DNA of 64,000 nt from Chlamydomonas reinhardtii (Eukaryota > Chlorophyta > Chlorophyceae > Chlamydomonadales > Chlamydomonadaceae). This document shows, one piece after another, positions 19,307 to 30,780 of this stretch. The notes under the pieces were generated by a model that ran no database searches, was not told the DNA's origin, and saw nothing but the letters and a program-made list of their open reading frames with translations. The position numbers and the translations under genes were made by a program. Position 1 is the first letter of the stretch. Each line of letters starts with the position of its first letter. Location of the stretch: positions 3,534,368 through 3,598,367 of the forward strand of contig NC_057019.1 of NCBI RefSeq assembly GCF_000002595.2, in the 5' to 3' direction.

Positions 19307-20666
19307 GCCCGGAAAAATCTTAAGGTTTGAGCAAAGTACCCGCGACTCCGCTCGCTCAGAGTAGAAGCATATGCTGTGGGTGCGTGTATCAAACGTATGC
19401 TGTGGGTGCGTGTATCAAACGTATGCTGTGGGTGCGTGCAGCGAGGAGCGAGTTGTGATTACAAGCGATGAAAGTAACCTGATGCATCCATGTTTATATA
19501 TCTCACAACCTAACTCTGCAATTATATGCCGCTGTCGCAGCCTGGTGCGACTCACGAGTTTTGCCGGAAATTCGCCCAAGTTTTGCGCGAGTTTTGCGTG
19601 AATTCCCCGCCAGTTTTTTCCGAGTTCCCGCGCCCCGCCCGCGCGTGTCCGCCCCGCCCGCGCGTGTCCACCAGCGACTTTCATGCATTCCAGCGAGCCC
19701 CGCCCGCGCTGCAGCCCAACTGTCAACCGTGTGAAACCGTGTGCGCCCAGAGGCAGCTCATGGAAACCGGGTCAGCCCCATACGTCTCTCTGAGCTTACA
19801 CGCAGCTCACACACGCAGCTTCCCAGACGGCGCGCGCACGACTATGCACTCCCACTCGCGCGCCGCGCCAACCGGCACACCCGCCATGCTCCACCGTGCT
19901 CAGACGCAGCTTCCCACACGCGTGCGCGCTCAACTGCCAGCTCCCACTCGCGCGCCTGTCGACTAGCGCCAACTGCACGTGTGCGTCACTGCAGTCAGGT
20001 AGCTTCCAAGCCGGGCCGCCGTACAACTACCTGCTCACACTCGCGCAGCTGCCGACTGCCATGCTACCTCCTGTACGGCTGAGGGGGGTTGGGGTGCCGT
20101 ACACGAGTTAGTTGGGGATTAGTCGGAGCTGTCCTAGAACCCCATCATACTATTTTTTATTCCCCCGCACCAACTGCCCACCCGCAGCAACCAAACTGCA
20201 AGCTATGCGAGGCCTGTCCCATTGCGCCATCCCTAGCACCCTTAGGGCGCCGCTGCTCCCCACGATACATCATCAGTCCTGCGGCCGCAGCGGCCGCATG
20301 CCCACCCGTCGCGCCGAGGCAATGCGCACGCAGTCGCCCACGCCCGCCATCCCCACCATCACCACCCACTGCTCCTGCGGGGCCACACCAGCACAGCCGG
20401 GAGGGGAGGGCCTCAGAAGGCAGGTCCGACAGGAGGCGCTCAGGACGATGTCTCCAACAGCTATTAAACCCACATAAAAGGTGGCAACTTCGCGGTTTCG
20501 GTGTCTTCGCGGACGCCTGACGGCACTCTACACGAGCTCTCACCTCGCTTGCGCCGCCAAGTGCGTCTGGGCTGAACCGCAGCCGCAGGGTCTCCTGAGT
20601 ACGGCAATTGGTCAGGCTCAGCTCCACACTGCCGCCACCCCCCAGCTGCCCTGCAGCGCCGCCGGC
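19307..20666. repeat. Right arm of inverted duplication
   Basis: Inverted mirror of 17624-19206. It contains the genuine 3' end of the BTB-SPRY gene (exon 11, intron and the distal part of exon 10) and its 3' flank. It is shorter than the left arm mainly because it keeps only about half a satellite unit before the gap. Confidence 0.93.
19459..19463 (-). terminator. TGTAA motif, candidate poly(A) signal of the BTB-SPRY gene
   Basis: TTACA on the plus strand reads TGTAA on the minus strand, about 810 bases after the stop codon. A long 3' UTR is common in this lineage. The same motif recurs in the left arm near 18827. Confidence 0.35.
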
Positions 20667-22546
20667 GCCACCCCCCAGCTGCCCTGCAGCCCCGCCTCCA
20701 GCGCCTGCCCCAGACGGCGCTGTCTCTGCCGATGTCGATGTCGAGGCCGCTGCTGTCGCTGGCACGGCCTGCGCCCCTGCGGGGTCTGACCGCCGGGCTG
20801 CGTCCAGGCTGAGAACCAGCGTGTCGCCCTCCACCCACAGCGGCTGCGATCAGGGAGGGCCGGGCGTGTGGGAGGGCAATGATTGGTACAGAGAAACGAG
20901 GGGGCGGCAATGATAGGAAACCCCGCGAAGTCGAGTGCTGCAAGAGGCACAGCCTCCCGCGCGTCAACCGACCGACCCGGCAAACGCCATGCGCTCTATT
21001 CACTTCAGGTTGCAGTAGCGCTTCAGCTCCGGCGTTGCCGTTACAACGGTCGCACACGAGCGGCAGCTGCCACAGGGGCGGGCTGCCCACACTGTATCCC
21101 TGGCACCGCAGCCGTTGCGGCAGTCGCGGCACGCACCGTGTGCCCCAGGAGGCGCGTCCGGCCGCCCTGCACCTTGGAGCCCGACCGCCGGTGAGTCCAC
21201 CAGCCGTGGCACGTGCTTTCCCTGCTCGCGGAGGGGCGAACAGGGTTAGCGGGCAGCATTCTGTCATCGGCGTACAGAATCTTAATGTTTCATAGAGATA
21301 TGACACGCATGGGTCGATGCCATCCCCTTTTATCTCTCCCCCAACACACACTCGCACTCAGCTTGTTTTCTCCGGTGTACACACACACGCTCGGTGCTCC
21401 GCTTGGGTACTTAACACACGCACACACATACACGCGCCGTCGGGGCGGCCTTCTGATTCTGTTCTTCACGCACGCACCAGGTGGCGTTGGTGTTCCTCTT
21501 GCTCTGGTCCAGTCCGGCCAGCTGCCCCCGGCACATGACGCCCACGAACATGGGCTGGTTGGCGCGCCCCTCATCAGCGCCGGAGCCGCCCCCGGGCTGC
21601 TGTGGCCCCTGGCCCCCGGGTCCTGCCCCCGCAGCAGCCCTGTGCACGCGCAGTGACCAGCAGATATTTGAGTGCTCATACTCCGTTAGTGCTCAAAACC
21701 TCCACCATTGCTCAAGCGGCCCCACACCAGGGTACGCTGCCAACGAACCTGTTCGCGCCGCCGTCAGCTCCCAGCCCTGCTGCAGGCGCGGCCGCCCCAG
21801 CCGCCACCCCCGCGCCAGCTGCACCAACCGCCCGCCCTGCACCGAATCGCTCCACCTCCAGCACCACCTCCACGTGCGTGTCGAAGTGGCTGTGCGCCGC
21901 GGCGGCCACCGCGTAGGCGCCCGAGCCGCCGCCGCCACCCGTGCGCCGCGCCACGGTTTGGTAGCCGCAGGCGGTGGTGGTGCTACTGCCGCTGCTACTG
22001 CCACCGGTGCTGTCGCTGAGTGCGATGTAGGGCGAGGAGAGCGTGGGGCTGAAGATCTCCGTAAACCTGTGGAGCGTGCAGCAGTCTGGGGGTGGTAAGG
22101 ACCGTGATAGAAGAACAGGGCACGCAGCAGCAGCTGCCCGACCTCAGCCTCCGCCACTGCTTCCACATCCGCCTGCCCCTCCCTCCCTCTCACCCACACC
22201 CGCACCTGCAGGGTACGTGCCGCTGCAACTGCAGGAAGTCCACCAGCACCAGCAGCTGCTCAGGTGGCGGGGGGTGGGGGGAGGGTGCAAGGATTGGTAC
22301 AGAGAAGTGGAGCGAGGAAGACAGCAGGCGTGGGGTGGGGATGGGGGTGGGGGCTACATTCATGATTATTAAGAAGTGAAGGCGTAGCCAGGTACAGTAG
22401 CAGGGGGCAGGTGGCAGCAGCAACTGGAGCAGGTGCCGTGAGGGGCGTGGACATCACGCGCCCAATCCTCGCGGTGGTAAACGCCACAGATTGTCCCGAG
22501 TACTCAATCACGACACTCGGATCGGAGGCAACCATGGAAACCGTAG

Positions 22547-22636
<90 letters not shown>

Positions 22637-22641
22637 GCACG

Positions 22642-22726
<85 letters not shown>

Positions 22727-24184
22727 CCGCTCACCTGCTCCTGGCGGTCCTGCTCCACCCGCACCTCCGCCAGTGGCGCCTCCGGCCCCGCCAGGTCGCA
22801 GCCGCGCAGCCAGTTGACCAGCGCGGCGAACAGGTGCGGGTCGTAGTCCAGGAACACGGCGCCAGTGGGGTCGCTGAGGGTTGAGGGTGGGCGTGTAGTT
22901 GGGAGGGGTGAGATGTGTGTTTGTGTGGGGCGGGGGCGGGGGGGGGGGGGGTGGGGCCGTGTCAGGTGGGTGGGGCATGAATGCATGAGGTACTGGGGGC
23001 TTGGGGTTGGGTACCTGCCTTCAGCCCACGCTTGCACCCCGCCGCTTTCTCCACCCGGCTCACCGGGTCAGGTGGTCGTCCCATCCGCCGCTGAACATGG
23101 TCGCCAGCAGCGAGTCAGGGACCAGCGTCAGAGTCTGCGAGGGGTGAAGGAAACCCGCAGGGCCGTGTGTGCAAGGTGGATGTGTGAGGTGTGAGGGGCG
23201 TACAAGACCCGACACATTGTTGCTCGGGCACAGCCTTCACGGATTCATGCTGCCCTCCTGTGTCTTACACTCAATGACTGCCTCAACGCCCTCCAAGATT
23301 CCACAGCCTGATCGCCACCACAACCTCCGTTCCGCTGCCGCGCGCCGCCCCACCCCAGTCCCGCCCCCGCCCCACCCCGCCTCAGCCCCGCCCCGCCCAA
23401 GCCCCGCCCTGCCCCGCCCGCCGTACTCACCCTGCGGCTGGTGGCCAGCGCTGTGCCGCCCACGTTGAGTCGGATGACGTCAGACGCCCCGGACTGCCCC
23501 AGCACTGAGGACATACGCTCATTGGCGGCGGACAGCCGGACCTGTAGGCGGAGGAAGGGGCATGGGGGAGAAGGAGGTCACGCAGGCGCGCCTTGGCAGC
23601 GCCAGCCCCTCCCATTGCAATTGAGACAGCCGCTGTCAACGCAGCGCATTCATCGTCGCAACCTACATCACACGGCAGCCAGCGGCACACCATGTGTGCT
23701 GCACACGTGCACCTGCACAACACGCCGTCCCGCCCTCCTTCCCTGCCCCAGTAAGGTGCAGAGCAGCGACTGCACCCACCGCCGCCGCCGCCATGCTGCG
23801 CTCCCTCTCCGCCAGCGCCTTCATCTTGGCGTCCACCGCCTCCGTCAGCTTCGCGAATTGCAAGGCCAGGTCATCAGCGGCTGTAGCGGCGGCAGCAGCC
23901 GATGTTGCCTCAGAGCTGGGCCCTGCGGCGGCTGCCGCGGGGCCGAATATAGAGGAGGTGGCTGGTGGTGCTGCGCCGCTAGCTGGGGCGGTGCCGTTGG
24001 CAGCCGCGCTTTTTGGAGTACCGTCCTGGGCGCAAGGGTGCGGAATGCAGCACAGTGAACGGGTGCAGCGGGCCTGGCGTGGCCGGCAGCCTCGCAACCC
24101 GCTCTGCACGCCACCCTCCCTTCCCTGCTCGCCACCGCCACCGCACTGGCTATTCCTCTGTACACCAACCACGCAGCTCACCAT
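20273..24184 (-). CDS. KCTD-type BTB (T1) plus SPRY-domain protein
   Basis: Exons, 5' to 3': 24184-24182, 24025-23780, 23541-23431, 23134-23064, 22873-22735, 22255-22206, 22066-21749, 21639-21478, 21221-21137, 20843-20544, 20374-20273; 528 aa. Residues ~2-83 are Ala-rich and end in a short coiled coil (LALQFAKLTEAVDAKMKALAE). Residues ~104-190 are a T1/BTB fold: DVIRLNVGGTALATSRRTL, PDSLLATMFSGGWDD, DPTGAVFLDYDPHLFAALVNWLR. Residues ~208-510 fit a SPRY domain split over five exons: SPYIALSDS, HVEVVLEVE, QPMFVGVMCRG, CHGWWTHRRSGSKV, PLWVEGDTLVLSLDAA. A Ser/Ala/Gly-rich insert interrupts its end. BTB proteins of this class often act as cullin-3 adaptors with the second domain choosing substrates; that is inference here. 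Its 3' end lies in the right arm of the inverted duplication. Confidence 0.88.
20881..20900 (+). repeat. Intronic repeat motif (GATTGGTACAGAGAA), partial copy
   Basis: Lies in the intron between exons 9 and 10 of the BTB-SPRY gene. It shares the GATTGGTACAGAGAA terminus with the fuller copy at 22289-22388 and with 52607-52650. Confidence 0.6.
22289..22388 (+). repeat. Candidate introner-like element, fullest copy (about 100 bp)
   Basis: Starts GGATTGGTACAGAGAAGTG and ends with the complement of CTACGCCTTCACTTCTTA. It fills much of the 3' part of a BTB-SPRY intron. Each terminus recurs in introns of other genes in the window (8376-8420, 20881-20900, 52607-52650, 54009-54060). On the sense (minus) strand its right end supplies a pyrimidine-rich tract before the acceptor. 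Confidence 0.7.
22548..22724. repeat. (CA)n microsatellite, about 177 bp, with CGCA interruptions
   Basis: CA run with a short CGCA block near 22632-22648. Because the host gene is on the minus strand, it reads (GT)n in the sense direction and begins about ten bases after the donor of the exon ending at 22735. Confidence 0.97.
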
Positions 24185-24569
24185 GGCGTCTGGGCCTCCT
24201 TTCCGTGCACCCGTTTAACTCCCAGGACTCAAATATAACAGTGATTATTGACTCGGGAGTCGGGGGCCGTCACTCGGGTTGCTGTATCTTTATGACTTTA
24301 TCATAGTGTTTTACCACGCTGGCTGCTAGCACCGAGAAAGAACAGAATGCAAGGGTTAGGGCACGCATTGCTTCAGTGATTGCTGTGATTCAGGGCACGC
24401 ATGCCCATTCGCCTCGTTAAAACGGCTGTTCCAAGTTTTGGCCCCGCCGTCCTGGCATTACCTGAAATCTCGTAAACCACCTTCTCCCTTACTCTTTGTA
24501 CTGTGAGACAAGCGAAGAAAGACGGTCCAGTTCTCTCGCGCTCCTCTCTATCCCTTCGCTAATTCTAAA
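24185..24569. promoter_or_regulatory. Divergent intergenic region, BTB-SPRY / SPATA4-like
   Basis: 385 bases between the two start codons, holding both 5' UTRs and presumably both promoters. No clear TATA box or other named motif is recognised. Confidence 0.5.
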
Positions 24570-27500
24570 ATGAGTTGTGGCCTTTCACGAGAAGTAAGAA
24601 GCTGAAATAATAAGGCTGGTTCCATAATTCAGAGTAATTGAGAGCTTTAGTACAACCCAGCGTTCTTCCTGACCTGGTTTCACAGGTCTTGAAATGGATT
24701 CTAGGCTTGGACCTGTCATACGCGGTCAAGAATCCAAAACGGTAAGCTTCTATGCGTGCGAGCGCCTTATGGCCATCGCTGAGGCCGCGCGGCTTGTCTC
24801 TGCAGGGACTTCGCCAATGGTTTCCTATACGCGGAGATCTTATCGCGGTGAGATAGGGGCTTGCGTCACTGACAGATGGTTCTGGGGCTTGCACCGGGCT
24901 CAGACAGGGCGGAGCGGGGCGCGGGGGTCTCAAGTGACACTGGCTCTTCCAACCATGGATACGGGCTGCCGGTCTTTGCGTATCAGAGTCTGTCCAGGCC
25001 TGACACAGTGGATAACACGGAACATTACCTGGAAACTGCTGGCAGTAGTTTCGGCGACAGGGCCAGGCAGACCGCAGGCCGTCCACACGCTGTTCGCTGT
25101 TCGCCGCTGTGTCCGCCCTGCTCCACGCTGCCGCAGGTACTACCCCCAGGACATCGCCATGCACAGCTTTGAAAACGTGGCCAGTATGGAGCGCAAGAAG
25201 TCCAACTGGGCGCTGCTGGAGAAAGTCATCAAGGTCAGCAGCGGCAGCAGCAGCAGTGCGGGGCAGTAGCAGCAGTAGCAGTGGGGGGCGCGAGTGGACC
25301 GAGGTTTTGGGTGGAGTGCTTGGGAGCAGCCGCAGTAGCAGTAGAATAGGAAGAGGCGTGGCTACAGGAGGCGGTGCGGCAAACATGGTAGTTGGCAAGT
25401 TCGCTCAGAGACTCAAAACTGACGCGCCTGTGCCCTGCTGGCCCGCTCGCACCAAACCACACGAATGCAGCGGAAACGCATCCCTATAGACCGCGGCCAG
25501 ATTGAGGCGGTGATTGCGGCCGACGGCGACGCCGCGGTGGAGGTGCTGCAGGCCATTTTTACCTTCATTCACAGCCCCTCCTACGAGTGAGTGGGGTTGC
25601 GGAGCTGGCTGCAGATCGGGCGCGCAGCTGCGCCGCGATCGCACACGGGCGCCGCTTTGCATAGGTCCACATTCGGTCTGACGCAGCGTACGCGCATGTG
25701 GCGGTGGTGGTGCGGCTGCAGGGCTTCCAAGGCAGGCGGTGGCGGCGGCGGCGGCGGCTCGGACCAGGCGGCGGCGCGGGACCGCGGGTACGACGCCTCC
25801 ACCAGCGACCAGCCCGACTTCGTGCCGCTGCCGGGGGCGGCGGCTGGCGGCGGGTACGGCGGCAACGGGCAGTACGCGGCGCAGTACGACGCGCAGCAGC
25901 AGATGTACGGGCAGGTGAGGGAACCGGATCATTGTGGCCACCTCGCAGGCGTTTGCCACGGGTAGGTTTGTCAAGCAGGAGCCAGTGGGAGCCAGCTGTA
26001 GCGTGGCCTGCTGAACCAGCCCTGTGTCCCTTGCTTGTAGGCGCCAATGGCCATGTACTTTGGCGGCGGCGGTGCAGCAGCGGGCGGTGGCTATGCGGCC
26101 CAGGCCCAGCAACAACAACAGCAGCAGCAGGCAGGAGGGTACGGCGCGTATGGCGGCTACGCAGCACAGGCGGCCCAGCAGCAGCAGCAACCACAACAGC
26201 AGCAGCAGCAGCAGCAGCAACAGTATGGGTATGGCTATGCACAACAAGCGCACGTAGGCGGCGCCGGAGGCGGCGCCGGCGGGGGCGGGTATGCGTCACA
26301 GATATCGCAGCAGCAAAGAGGGGGCGGGGCGCGATCTGTGGAGCCTGGGCGGGGGCAATACGCCGCGCCCGAGGCCGAGTCATCGCAGCAGGCGACAGCG
26401 GGTGGCGGCTATGCCGCTTCCTACGCCCATGTGTATGCGGAGCAGATTCGGCAGCAGGCCCAGGCGGCGGGCTACAGCCTTGAGCAGCAGCAGCTGGTGT
26501 ACCAGCAGGCGCTGTATCAGTACCAGCAGCAGCAACACCAGCAGCAGGCGGCCATGGCGGGCGGCGCGGGGGCAGGCGGCGCGAGCCAGTCGCCGGAGCG
26601 GGAGGGGCTGCCGTACAGCCGCAAGCCACGGCCCGTGGACTTCAAGCCCTACGACCTCAAGGTGCGGCACTGCAGCCTGTCTGTGGATGTGGCAGCTCGC
26701 CCTGTTCCATCGGTTACGCTTTCACACGATAGTCATCTGGTTTCCATGTTGTACAGACTGAAAGCCGCCCATCCGATCACGGCACCACCGTCCGCCTTTA
26801 TCGACTCGGGCTCATGCAAGCATATTACCCGCGCACAACCCTCATCCCCTCCTCCATCTCCATGCCTGCCTCACCTGTCCCCTGCCAGGACTTTGAGGAC
26901 AAGCAGTACAACGTCAAGGCGGGCAAGGGCTACTGGCAGCTGGGCAAGCTGGGACCGGACTTGGAGACCGAGGAGCTGCAGGCAAAGGTGTGCGCGGGCT
27001 GTCGGTGTGGAGCCAGGCTGCCTGTGCATGTAGCATGAAGCGTCAGGGAAGCCACTGCGTGTCATTTACATGCCCAGGCCGCGTGCCTAACCCCGACGCC
27101 CCGCTTGGCCTCGCCTTCCGCCCCTGCTGCCTGTAGCGCGAGGCGAAGGAGAAGATCAAGCGCATGGCGGAGCAGGTGCGGGAAGAGAACGCGCGCAAGG
27201 CAGCGGAGGAGGCAGCACGGAGAGCCAACAGCCGGGCCAAGCAACGGCCCGGCGGTGACGGCTACGCAGCGGCGGCAGCGGCCGCGAGCGGGAACGGCGG
27301 CGCACCCTCATCTGCGCCTGCGGCGGCGGCACAGGCCCCCGCGGCGCCAGCTGCTTTTGGTGGCGGTGGCGGCGGCAAGGACAAGGAGCCTAGTGCGCGG
27401 GAGCGGGCGCTGCAGTTTGCGCGGAACATTCCCAAGCCGGAGCCCAAGCCGCAGAAGAAGGCGGCCACTGCTAACGAGGTAGGGGCTGTGGACGCGGAGG

Positions 27501-27931
27501 CGCAAGGCACCTGTGGGAGGATACCGTACGGTAGTACGGCGCGAGCAGGGGAAAACATGGTCGTGGGCACAGTCTTTGCCTCACGATTTGCCTGGATCTA
27601 GGCCATGTCCATAGTTGAGCCTTCACCGCAGCCTGCTAGCTTGTTTTGTTTTGGTGGCTCGCGTACCACTGTAAGGGCGGTCTGCAGCAACTCCGCGTCT
27701 TTATGAATAGCAGAGACAGGGGCATGCAGTATAATCGTCGCACCTTGACCTATGACGGCCAGCTTAATACACGGCACGACTGCACCCGCCCGTCTGCCCC
27801 CCTCCCTTGCCTCTGCGCCTCAGGAATTACCGGCCCCTGTGCTGAGCGAGCTGGAGCAGCTGGAGCGGCAGCATCAGGAGCGGCAGCAGCAGGTGGACAA
27901 GATCCGGGCGGAGCTGGCGCGCATCCTGTAG
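24570..27931 (+). CDS. SPATA4-like CH-domain protein, probable axoneme component
   Basis: Exons 24570-24593, 24686-24741, 24806-24847, 25137-25233, 25471-25586, 25722-25914, 26041-26661, 26889-26987, 27137-27478, 27824-27931; 565 aa. The first ~112 residues are a calponin-homology domain of the SPATA4/SPEF1 type: MSCGLSREVLKWILGLDLS, NPKRDFANGFLYAEILSRYY, ERKKSNWALLEKVIKK and a tail ending SPSYE. Then comes a long Gly/Gln/Tyr-rich region with several polyQ runs. A conserved-looking block follows (DFKPYDLKDFEDKQY, KGYWQLGKLGPDLETEEL) with a charged coiled coil (EKIKRMAEQVREENARKAAEE), a second linker and a C-terminal coiled coil (LEQLERQHQERQQQVDKI). The GYWxLGxLGPDL block reminds me of JHY-like ciliary proteins, with low certainty. 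SPEF1/SPATA4 relatives bind central-pair or sperm microtubules, so a flagellar role is inferred. Confidence 0.88.
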
Positions 27932-28502
27932 CTGCGTTGGCAGCTGCGGATTTGCAGGGGTGCTACAGGGATACGTTGGCAGGCAAGCCGTGGGCCGTGC
28001 GACGATGGTTACACGGTTGAGGAATGTCATGCAGCATGGGGCTATTGATTCAAGTGTTAGGACTGATTATCTGCACCACGGCGTGTGCAGCTTTGATGCG
28101 AGCAGGCAGGAACGACCGACGCTGTGGGGCCACCAGCAAGTGGGCCACCAGGGTGCAAGCGGGCATGCAGGCGGCAGTCGCCAGCCAGGCGGAAGGGGTT
28201 TGGGAGACCTCTGAAGCTGAAATGGATCATGCTGGACTGGTCGTGGATGCTGTGCCACGCCGCGCAGTTGGGGAGTCTTGTCACACTTTTGCTCCACACG
28301 AGCACCTTGTGCGACTTGCAGTTGTGGAGGGGCTAACCGTGGGGTCAACCCTTGCGCGCTGGCCACTTCACCTGCAAATTTTTCGGAGCAAGACACGAAC
28401 ATCCATTATAACTCGAAGCGCATATCATGGCAGCGGTGCCACGAGTTCAAGACGCGCCCGCGCTGAAAGTGCCACCACTTTGTCGATGTTTGACACAGTG
28501 CT

Positions 28503-28507
28503 TGTAA
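28503..28507 (+). terminator. TGTAA poly(A) signal for the CH-domain gene
   Basis: TGTAA about 570 bases after the stop at 27931. The 27932-28520 stretch is taken as 3' UTR; no other gene is seen there. Confidence 0.55.
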
Positions 28508-28846
28508 GCTGAGCCCATGCCCATGCAATTGAGCATGGCATCGGATGTTGTGTTTGCGGCCCAGGCTTGAAGAACCTGCTGGTGCTCGTCGTGTGTAAGC
28601 AGTCGCGGTATGCAGCGTCTGTGCACATGCGGTCTATCCATGCAGTCTATCAAGTACCAACTGTGCCACGCGTGTAACAGATTATAGCTCGCGGGTTGTC
28701 GGGTCTGATGCCTTCAGACTTCGCACTCCTGATCGGCTGGTTAGGGCTGCGTTCTTTTGCTGACAAGCGTTCAACCACGTTGCGCATTCCTCAACATCCA
28801 CAGACTATTAAGCTCTACGTCCAGAGGTATTATACTGTGGCTTGAA

Positions 28847-30780
28847 ATGGAAGACATCCTCAAACTGCTCGCGAACGGGGCAGATGTGACGCCATTCACC
28901 TTTCCAGCGGGAATGCTAGGTTCTGCGGGCGGGTCGGTCACGCTGGGCGCGTCCAACCTGGTGAGCCCAGGGGCTTACTAGGTGCTTACTGGGCATTTTC
29001 CGTCCCGGCGGCCTCGAGCGTCCGCTGTTGCGCAGCCGCGGCCTCGCTGATTCCGTGCTGCTTGCGCACTTGTGCGCTTTCCGGTGCCCGGGCGCAGGGG
29101 CGAGGGCGCGCAAAACTTACTAACTCAGCAAACCTCCAAACTCAGCAAGTCCCTCCCGCCCGCGCGCAGGACCTGGCGCTGGCACTGCAAACAGGAAACA
29201 TTCCCTCTTTCATTATGGGCTCGTTGGGCTCCGGCGGGGCCGCTCCGCTGCCCCTGCCTGCTGCGCTCGCGCTCCCATCTCTGGAGCTGCCAAAGGTGAA
29301 TCCCGCGTCCAGACACTATCCACCTGTGATTGGTATTCCCATTTAACTCGCTTCCGGTTCCTGCCCGATCTACGCAGCTACTAAGCCTGGACGTTGGGCT
29401 CGATGGAATGGGCAACAAGGGTCAAGGCGTCGACCTGAACGGCAACGGAAACAGCTCAGATCCAAGCGGTTCAGGAGGCGCCCTGCCCCCCCGGAGCCGT
29501 AGCGGTCGGGGCGGTAATAACGCAGCGGCCCTGCTCGCGGACGCACGCGTTCGGGAGCTCCTGCTCGACGTGCAGCAGCCGCCCATCCCTGCCCCAGCCG
29601 CGGCTGCAGCGGCTCGCAACCTCAAGCGTGAAGCTGAGCAGGCCATCGCCGCAGGCACAGCGGCCGGGGGTGGCGGTGGCGGTGGCGGCCGCAACAAGCG
29701 GCAGGCTGTCCGCGCGGACGACGACGAGGACGATGAGGACTTCCGCCCCAGCCGCGCGGCCGGGAGGCAGGCAGCTGCAGCGGAAAAGGCCGAGAAAGCA
29801 GCAGTGGCGGCAGCCGAGAAGGCGGCGGCGCTTGCCGCAGCCGTGGCTGCGGCAGCGGCGGAGCGGGATGAGGAGCCATCCCCGCCCCGCGGCAAGGCGG
29901 ATAACAAGCGCAAGCCGCGGTCGGACGACGGTTCAGACGGCTCGGACGGCTCCGATACGTCATCAGGTGCGCGGCGGGTGCGCCTGTGTCAGCTAATCAC
30001 GCGCCGCACTCCTAGAGCTTGGCCTCCGCTTGTGGCCCCTGGGATGCTTTTTATTGTTGTTGCGGCTGGTATGCGGGACTTGAAGCACAGCGTGACCGCC
30101 TAGGCATTTGCCTGTCCTTGACTCCACCGAAATCCCTCCTCCTTACGAAAACCCAGATTCCGCGGGTGGGCGTGGCAAGGCGCCGGCACGCGGGCGCGGC
30201 GGGCGCGGAGCGGCGCCCAAAGACCCGGCGGCGCGCGCGCAAGCGCGGCAGCTCAAGAAGCGTGACCTGAACCGTGAGGCGCAGCGGCGCTTCCGCGACC
30301 GGCAGAAGGCGGCGCTGGCGCTGCTGGAGAGCACGACGCAGAGCCAGCAGCGCGAGATTGAGGCGCTGCGGCTAACCAACAAGCTGCTGGAGGAGCAGTA
30401 CCGGGTGAGTGCATAGCTGTACAGGAGGCGAGGCGAAGGGGCGGGCGATTTGAGGGCGCGAGGCTTTGGCTGGATTGGAGCGCTTGCGTTGTTGAGTTGA
30501 GCCAGCGCATGGACGATACGTCGTGTGCGCCTTGTTTCGTTCCCACCCTATGGCAAGGGGAAATACGGTAACTATTGAGCTAAGGCTTGACACTAACCCA
30601 CTGCATCCGCTTCATCTGACCCTCCGTGCTCGGCTGCCCGCCCTTTTACTGTGTCTCGCTCTCTGACAGGTGCTGATGGAGCAATACAAGGGGCTTCAGC
30701 TGCGCTTTGTAACGCTGCAAGTGAAGGTGGGAACCGGAGCCGGCGGCGCGGGTGACACCGTGCCAGCGGGCGGCAAGTGA
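28847..30780 (+). CDS. bZIP transcription factor with Yap/AP-1-like basic region
   Basis: Exons 28847-28960, 29170-29295, 29378-29966, 30157-30404, 30670-30780; 395 aa. Residues ~307-380 form the bZIP: RQLKKRDLNREAQRRFRDRQ followed by a leucine-zipper helix with Leu/Ile heptads (LALLEST, IEALRLTNKLLEEQYRVLMEQYKGLQLRF). The basic region reads N-x2-A-Q-x2-F-R (N315 to R323), the signature of fungal Yap/Pap1 factors, rather than N-x2-S/A-A-x-x-S-R of most plant bZIPs. The rest is low-complexity: an acidic stretch (DDDEDDEDF), Ala/Lys/Glu-rich helices (EKAEKAAVAAAEKAA) and Ser/Asp runs that could be activation regions. Target genes are unknown; stress control would be a guess from the Yap likeness. 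Confidence 0.9.

Noticed and set aside
22504-23037. Open frames of alternating Cys-Val or His-Thr
   Set aside because: They are translations of the (CA)n/(GT)n microsatellite in an intron.
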